From assembly GCF_016827595.1 (NCBI RefSeq), contig NZ_JAECMS010000005.1, positions 135,277-199,276 on the forward strand: a DNA stretch of 64,000 nucleotides. Reading direction: 5' to 3'. The notes under the pieces were generated by a model, which saw only the letters and a program-made list of their open reading frames with translations, searched no databases and was not told the DNA's origin. Both the position numbers and the translations under genes were made by a program. Shown piece after piece: positions 60,248-64,000 of this stretch (the first letter of the stretch is position 1; each line of letters begins with the position of its first letter). This DNA is from Luteirhabdus pelagi. Lineage in GTDB: Bacteria > Bacteroidota > Bacteroidia > Flavobacteriales > Flavobacteriaceae.

Positions 60248-61285
60248 TTAGGAAGTGGACTTGCGTTCGACCAGTTCCGTTTCGATAACGACTGTTTCAA
60301 ATGGCGGGTCAAAATTATCCTTTTCTAATCGGTCAATTAACAGGGCGGCAGCTTTTTGCCCTAATTGTTTTCCGTGTTGACTAACAGTTGTTAAGCTTGG
60401 GGTTGCGTATTTTGAAAGGACACCATCCGTAAAACCAATTACCTTAAAATCCTTTGGAATATCCTTTCCGAGCTGCATGGCCGCTTTCATGGCAGTAAGG
60501 GCATAGATTTCATTTACGGCGAACAGCCCATCAATAGCAGCATTTTCCATTAAATAGGTCTTAATAACCTCTTTTAACTGCGATAGGTTTTCTTCACGAT
60601 TTAAATCGTCGGCTAATTTCAGGATATGATCTTCACGAATTTCCAGGTTCGCTTCCTTCATCGCCTTTCGGTAGCCTTTGGTTCGGAGCTTCCCAACATT
60701 TACATGGTCTTCGGTAGTGAGAATCCCGACATTCTTACATTGAAGCGAGAGCAATTTTGCTACTGCTTTTCGGGCTCCTTCTACGTCATCGACAATTACC
60801 TTATCACAAGCCACGGAATCGATTGCACGGTCGAACATTACGATTGGCATGCCTTGGTCGATGGTTTCATTAAGGTGATGATAATCCTTTTTTAGTTGGG
60901 TTTCACGGGCGACTGACATGATAAAGCCATCGATACTGCCATTCGCCAGCGTTTCCATACCGGTCACTTCCTTCGAAAACGATTCATTTGAAAGTCCGAT
61001 AATGACGTTATATCCACGTGAATTCGCTACTTCTTCAATCCCGCTGACGACCAATGTGAAGAAATGGTGAACGATTTCAGGAATGATGACCCCAATGGTC
61101 TTTGTCTTGCGATTCTTAAGGCTAAGCGCAATCTTATTCGGCCTATAATTATAGAGGGTTGCGAAGGCTTTCACCTTCTGACGGGTATCGTCGCTTATTT
61201 CAGGACTATCGCGAAGCGCCTTTGAGACTGTAGATATAGACACATCCAATTCCTGGGCAATTTTCTTGAGGGTCAATTTCTGCAT
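60248..61285 (-). CDS. LacI family transcriptional regulator of the alpha-glucan locus
   Basis: A 345-residue repressor/activator. The N-terminal helix-turn-helix is TLKKIAQELDVSISTVSKALRD, followed by the hinge EISDDTRQKVKAFATLYNYRPNKIALSL. The effector domain resembles periplasmic binding proteins (TIGVIIPEIVHHFFTLVVSGIEE). The gene is divergent from susC and upstream of the MFS operon on the same strand. A perfect 18-bp palindrome between it and susC is a probable binding site. The ligand is likely maltose or a derivative, by context. Confidence 0.92.
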   Translation of the reverse strand: MQKLTLKKIAQELDVSISTVSKALRDSPEISDDTRQKVKAFATLYNYRPNKIALSLKNRKTKTIGVIIPEIVHHFFTLVVSGIEEVANSRGYNVIIGLSNESFSKEVTGMETLANGSIDGFIMSVARETQLKKDYHHLNETIDQGMPIVMFDRAIDSVACDKVIVDDVEGARKAVAKLLSLQCKNVGILTTEDHVNVGKLRTKGYRKAMKEANLEIREDHILKLADDLNREENLSQLKEVIKTYLMENAAIDGLFAVNEIYALTAMKAAMQLGKDIPKDFKVIGFTDGVLSKYATPSLTTVSQHGKQLGQKAAALLIDRLEKDNFDPPFETVVIETELVERKSTS

Positions 61286-61306
61286 GGGAATTTCAGCAAT
61301 TTTCTT

Positions 61307-61314
61307 CTAAAGTA
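61307..61314 (-). promoter_or_regulatory. Weak -7-like box for the LacI gene
   Basis: The minus strand reads TACTTTAG, one mismatch from TAnnTTTG, 21 nt before ATG 61285. Confidence 0.35.
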
Positions 61315-61408
61315 GTTAAAGAATTATCACTTTCAAAATAATAAAGTGTGGAAACCTCAATATTACAGGGCTAAAATGAGAAAATGTTAAAGTTTTAAAA
61401 CTTATCAA

Positions 61409-61426
61409 CACGAAAACGTTTTCGTG
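61409..61426. promoter_or_regulatory. LacI-family operator, perfect 18-bp palindrome
   Basis: CACGAAAACGTTTTCGTG is a perfect palindrome with central CG, typical of LacI-family sites. Its centre is about 68 nt upstream of the expected susC transcription start and about 132 nt upstream of the lacI ATG. Confidence 0.85.
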
Positions 61427-61471
61427 ACATGCTGTATTAAGGAATTGTTAAAAATGTAATAAAAAATCATT

Positions 61472-61479
61472 TACATTTG
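61472..61479 (+). promoter_or_regulatory. -7 box for susC
   Basis: TACATTTG matches TAnnTTTG, with TTG at 61445-61447 as a possible -33 element (24-nt spacing). A 55-nt leader precedes ATG 61535. Confidence 0.6.
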
Positions 61480-61534
61480 GTCGAGGAAGTAAGCAGATAG
61501 TCTTTGCAAACCATTGTAAACTAATTGATTAAAT

Positions 61535-64000
61535 ATGAAAAAACTCCTTGATAATTTACTGTTCCTACTTTTGATGGTTCCGGCAATAGCTTGGGCCCAA
61601 TCGACAGTTTCGGGAACTGTTACAGAAGCTTCAAGCGGTATTCCCCTTCCAGGGGTGAATATTGTCGAAAAAGGCACCACCAATGGAACCACTACCGACT
61701 TTGAAGGAAACTATACATTGACCAACGTAAGCGATGATGCTGTGTTGGTTTTTTCATATGTGGGGTATACGAAACAGGAAATTGCCTATACGGGACAATC
61801 TTCTATCTCTGCAGAACTAAGCGAAGATAGTTCGGTATTAGACGAAGTACTCCTTATTGGATATGGTTCTACGACCAAGCAAGATGCCACAGGAGCTGTT
61901 TCCAGTGTTTCAAGTGAAGAATTTAACGAAGGCGCCATTGTTTCACCAGAACAGTTATTAGCGGGAAAAACAGCCGGTGTTAGCATTACCTCTGCGGGTG
62001 GTGCTCCTGGTAGTGGGTCGGAAATTCGTATTCGTGGCGGTTCTTCCTTATCTGCAAATAATAGTCCTCTGATCGTGGTAGATGGTATTCCATTAGACCA
62101 ACGCGGTGTGCAAGGAGTGCGGAACCAATTAAACAGTATCAACCCTAATGAGATTGAAGAGTTCACCATCTTAAAGGATGCTTCGGCTACCGCCATTTAC
62201 GGTTCTCGAGCTTCCAATGGGGTAATCCTTATCACCACCAAAAAGGCGAAGAAAGGAACACCCTTCACCATAGATTACAATTTCCAGTTCTCTGTTGAAG
62301 AGAAAATAGACAAAGTAGATGTGTTCTCGGCTTCAGAATTCCGCGAGTTAGTAGAAAACAATAGCGATGTAGCTGATGTTACACTACTTGGAAATGCGAA
62401 CACCGATTGGCAGGAAGAGATTTATAAAACAGCTACCGGCGGGATTCACGATATTACCTTCTCGCAAGGATTCGAAAATTTCACCTACCGTGTTAACTAC
62501 AACAATACGAACAAGGAAGGAATTCTTCGTCGCGACCTGTATAGAAGGAACGCGATTAATCTAAACCTAACCGGAAGTTTGTTCGATGACAACCTGAAGT
62601 TATACCTAACGTCTATCGGAAGTTTCGACGATAATTATTACGCCGATGAGGGTGCGATTTCGAATGCAGTGCGATTCGATCCTACACAACCGATATTTCA
62701 ACCCGGCAATCAGTTTGGAGGATATTTTGAATATACCAATCCAGATGGTGGTGTAAATACACTTGCGCCTCGAAACCCGGTAGCACTGTTGGAGCAAAAC
62801 GATAACAAGGCCCGTAACAAACGAAACATTACAAACCTAAAGGCAGAATACCGTTTTCACTTTTTGCCAGCGTTAAAGTTTACCACGAATGCTGGATATG
62901 ATTATTCTGAAATTGACGGAAAGCAGTTTATTTTGGCAGAATCTGCCACCCAACAGGATGGTCTTTATCAAAACTTCTATACCGGCTTCAATAGAAATCA
63001 AAATTTAGATTTATTCCTCAATTATAACAGCAATGTAACTGCCATCAATACTGATGTTGATGCCACTGTGGGACACTCCTATCAGGAATTCTATGTTGAG
63101 TCTGATCTTCAGGTGACTGAAAATGGGGTCTTGGTAACGCGACCTACAACCATTGACAGAAATGCTTTAGAGTCCTATTTTGGGCGCGTTAGTTTAGACA
63201 TCGCAGACAAATACTTGCTTTCCGCTAGTTTCCGACGAGATGGTTCTTCCCGTTTTAGTGAAGACAATCGTTGGGGTAACTTCCCAGCGGCATCAGTAGG
63301 TTGGAAAGTTAAGAATGAACCTTTCTTGGAAGATTTCAATGCCATTTCAAATTTGAAAATTCGCGGTGGTTATGGCGTTACCGGTAACCAAGAAATTGGT
63401 CAGAATTATGGATATCTAGGGGTGTATTCTCCTGGACAACAAACCGCTAGTGTTCAGTTTGGAAATACTTTTGTGAATACCCTTCGTCCCGAAGAATTTG
63501 ATGAAAATTTGAAATGGGAGGAGACCACACAATATAACGCTGGTATTGATATTGGTTTCCTAAACAATAATTTAAATATTTCCTTCGATGGTTACTATCG
63601 TGAAACCGATGACCTACTAGCAACGGTTCCAGTACCAGCTGGTTCGAACCTTTCGGATCAATTGGTTACAAATGTTGGATCTACTACGAGCCGTGGATTG
63701 GAATTGGGTGTTACCGCCAATATCTTCAATACTGAAAATTTTAGTTGGACAATAAATACAAATGCCACTTTACAGGAAGTTGAAATCCAAAGCTTAAACC
63801 TGAGCGACGATGAAGAATTCTTTATCCCTCAGGGTGGAATTTCTGGTGGTGTAGGAAATACGGTTCAATTGTGGAAGCCGGGGTACGATCCCACTACCTT
63901 CTTTGTATTGCGACAAGTCTACGACGATGCCGGAAATCCTATTGAAGGTGCCTACGTTGATGTGAATGGCGACAATGCGATTACAGAAGAAGACAGACAG
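61535..64000 (+). CDS. susC: SusC/RagA family TonB-dependent outer-membrane receptor, truncated by window edge
   Basis: The first 822 codons of a SusC-type receptor, open to the end of the window. The signal peptide ends near AWAQ. A carboxypeptidase-regulatory-like domain (about 24-105, STVSGTVTEASSGIPLPGVN) is followed by the plug domain with DEVLLIGYGSTTKQDATGAV, LIVVDGIPLDQ and the SusC hallmark KDASATAIYGSRASNGVILI. The beta-barrel then begins. It should import maltodextrins with a SusD lipoprotein, which by the usual gene order would lie just outside the window. The neighbouring LacI gene and operator point to its control. Confidence 0.95.
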   Translation, partial: MKKLLDNLLFLLLMVPAIAWAQSTVSGTVTEASSGIPLPGVNIVEKGTTNGTTTDFEGNYTLTNVSDDAVLVFSYVGYTKQEIAYTGQSSISAELSEDSSVLDEVLLIGYGSTTKQDATGAVSSVSSEEFNEGAIVSPEQLLAGKTAGVSITSAGGAPGSGSEIRIRGGSSLSANNSPLIVVDGIPLDQRGVQGVRNQLNSINPNEIEEFTILKDASATAIYGSRASNGVILITTKKAKKGTPFTIDYNFQFSVEEKIDKVDVFSASEFRELVENNSDVADVTLLGNANTDWQEEIYKTATGGIHDITFSQGFENFTYRVNYNNTNKEGILRRDLYRRNAINLNLTGSLFDDNLKLYLTSIGSFDDNYYADEGAISNAVRFDPTQPIFQPGNQFGGYFEYTNPDGGVNTLAPRNPVALLEQNDNKARNKRNITNLKAEYRFHFLPALKFTTNAGYDYSEIDGKQFILAESATQQDGLYQNFYTGFNRNQNLDLFLNYNSNVTAINTDVDATVGHSYQEFYVESDLQVTENGVLVTRPTTIDRNALESYFGRVSLDIADKYLLSASFRRDGSSRFSEDNRWGNFPAASVGWKVKNEPFLEDFNAISNLKIRGGYGVTGNQEIGQNYGYLGVYSPGQQTASVQFGNTFVNTLRPEEFDENLKWEETTQYNAGIDIGFLNNNLNISFDGYYRETDDLLATVPVPAGSNLSDQLVTNVGSTTSRGLELGVTANIFNTENFSWTINTNATLQEVEIQSLNLSDDEEFFIPQGGISGGVGNTVQLWKPGYDPTTFFVLRQVYDDAGNPIEGAYVDVNGDNAITEEDRQ

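Overview
The window looks like a chromosomal segment of a marine-type member of the Flavobacteriaceae (Bacteroidota). The evidence is consistent across the window: promoters carry the Bacteroidetes -7 box TAnnTTTG, starts lack strong Shine-Dalgarno sequences, three secreted enzymes end in type IX secretion sorting domains (YPNP motifs), a SusC-family receptor is present, and lineage-typical families occur (DUF5606, DUF4199, GlmU-like, rpmE2). The genus cannot be fixed from the sequence. I see no tRNA, rRNA, CRISPR array, prophage or transposase gene.

Layout. 1-10400 holds housekeeping genes with repeat-rich spacers: the 5' end of dnaK, a CPBP protease, a zinc alcohol dehydrogenase, an SDR, two paralogous lipoproteins, mazG, DUF5606, def, ruvX and dapD. 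9587-17849 is a lipopolysaccharide-core/envelope glycan locus. It contains a fused GT9-GT2 glycosyltransferase, a LicC-like cytidylyltransferase next to a CDP-glycerol-type phosphotransferase, an LPS-type kinase, a second phosphotransferase-like protein, and GT2 and GT4 enzymes. 17915-24808 holds RNA modification and maturation genes (TsaC/Sua5-type, CCA-adding enzyme, MtaB), heme A synthase, a pRiA4b ORF-3-like protein and a YejK-type nucleoid protein. 25141-36234 holds an orphan peptide-binding lipoprotein, DUF4168, GlmU-like, L31, DUF4199 with a polyprenyl-phosphate GT2, a phosphohexomutase, an MsbA-like ABC exporter, and an ECF sigma/anti-sigma/CpxP-like envelope-stress unit. 36281-49918 holds a beta-propeller lipoprotein, an rRNA methyltransferase, two secreted endonuclease I proteins, purL, a secreted M14 carboxypeptidase and an acyl-CoA synthetase.

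49995-64000 is an alpha-glucan (starch/maltodextrin) utilisation locus. A LacI-family regulator heads a minus-strand operon of MFS sugar transporter, beta-phosphoglucomutase, GH65 maltose phosphorylase and three exported GH13 enzymes. A divergent susC, truncated by the window end, is read to the right. A perfect 18-bp palindrome lies between lacI and susC. The implied flow is outer-membrane uptake, cleavage by the exported GH13 enzymes, MFS uptake of maltose, phosphorolysis to glucose plus beta-glucose-1-phosphate, and conversion to glucose-6-phosphate.

The most unusual signal is in the spacers. Between 0.5 and 25 kb nearly every repeat-bearing spacer has a tandem array with a 7-nt period. 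The unit sequence differs from spacer to spacer, but the 7-nt register is kept for up to 20 units. Arrays tend to start at, or even inside, the 3' end of a gene. They are accompanied by nested 20-bp palindromes and a two-copy structured element of about 120 nt.
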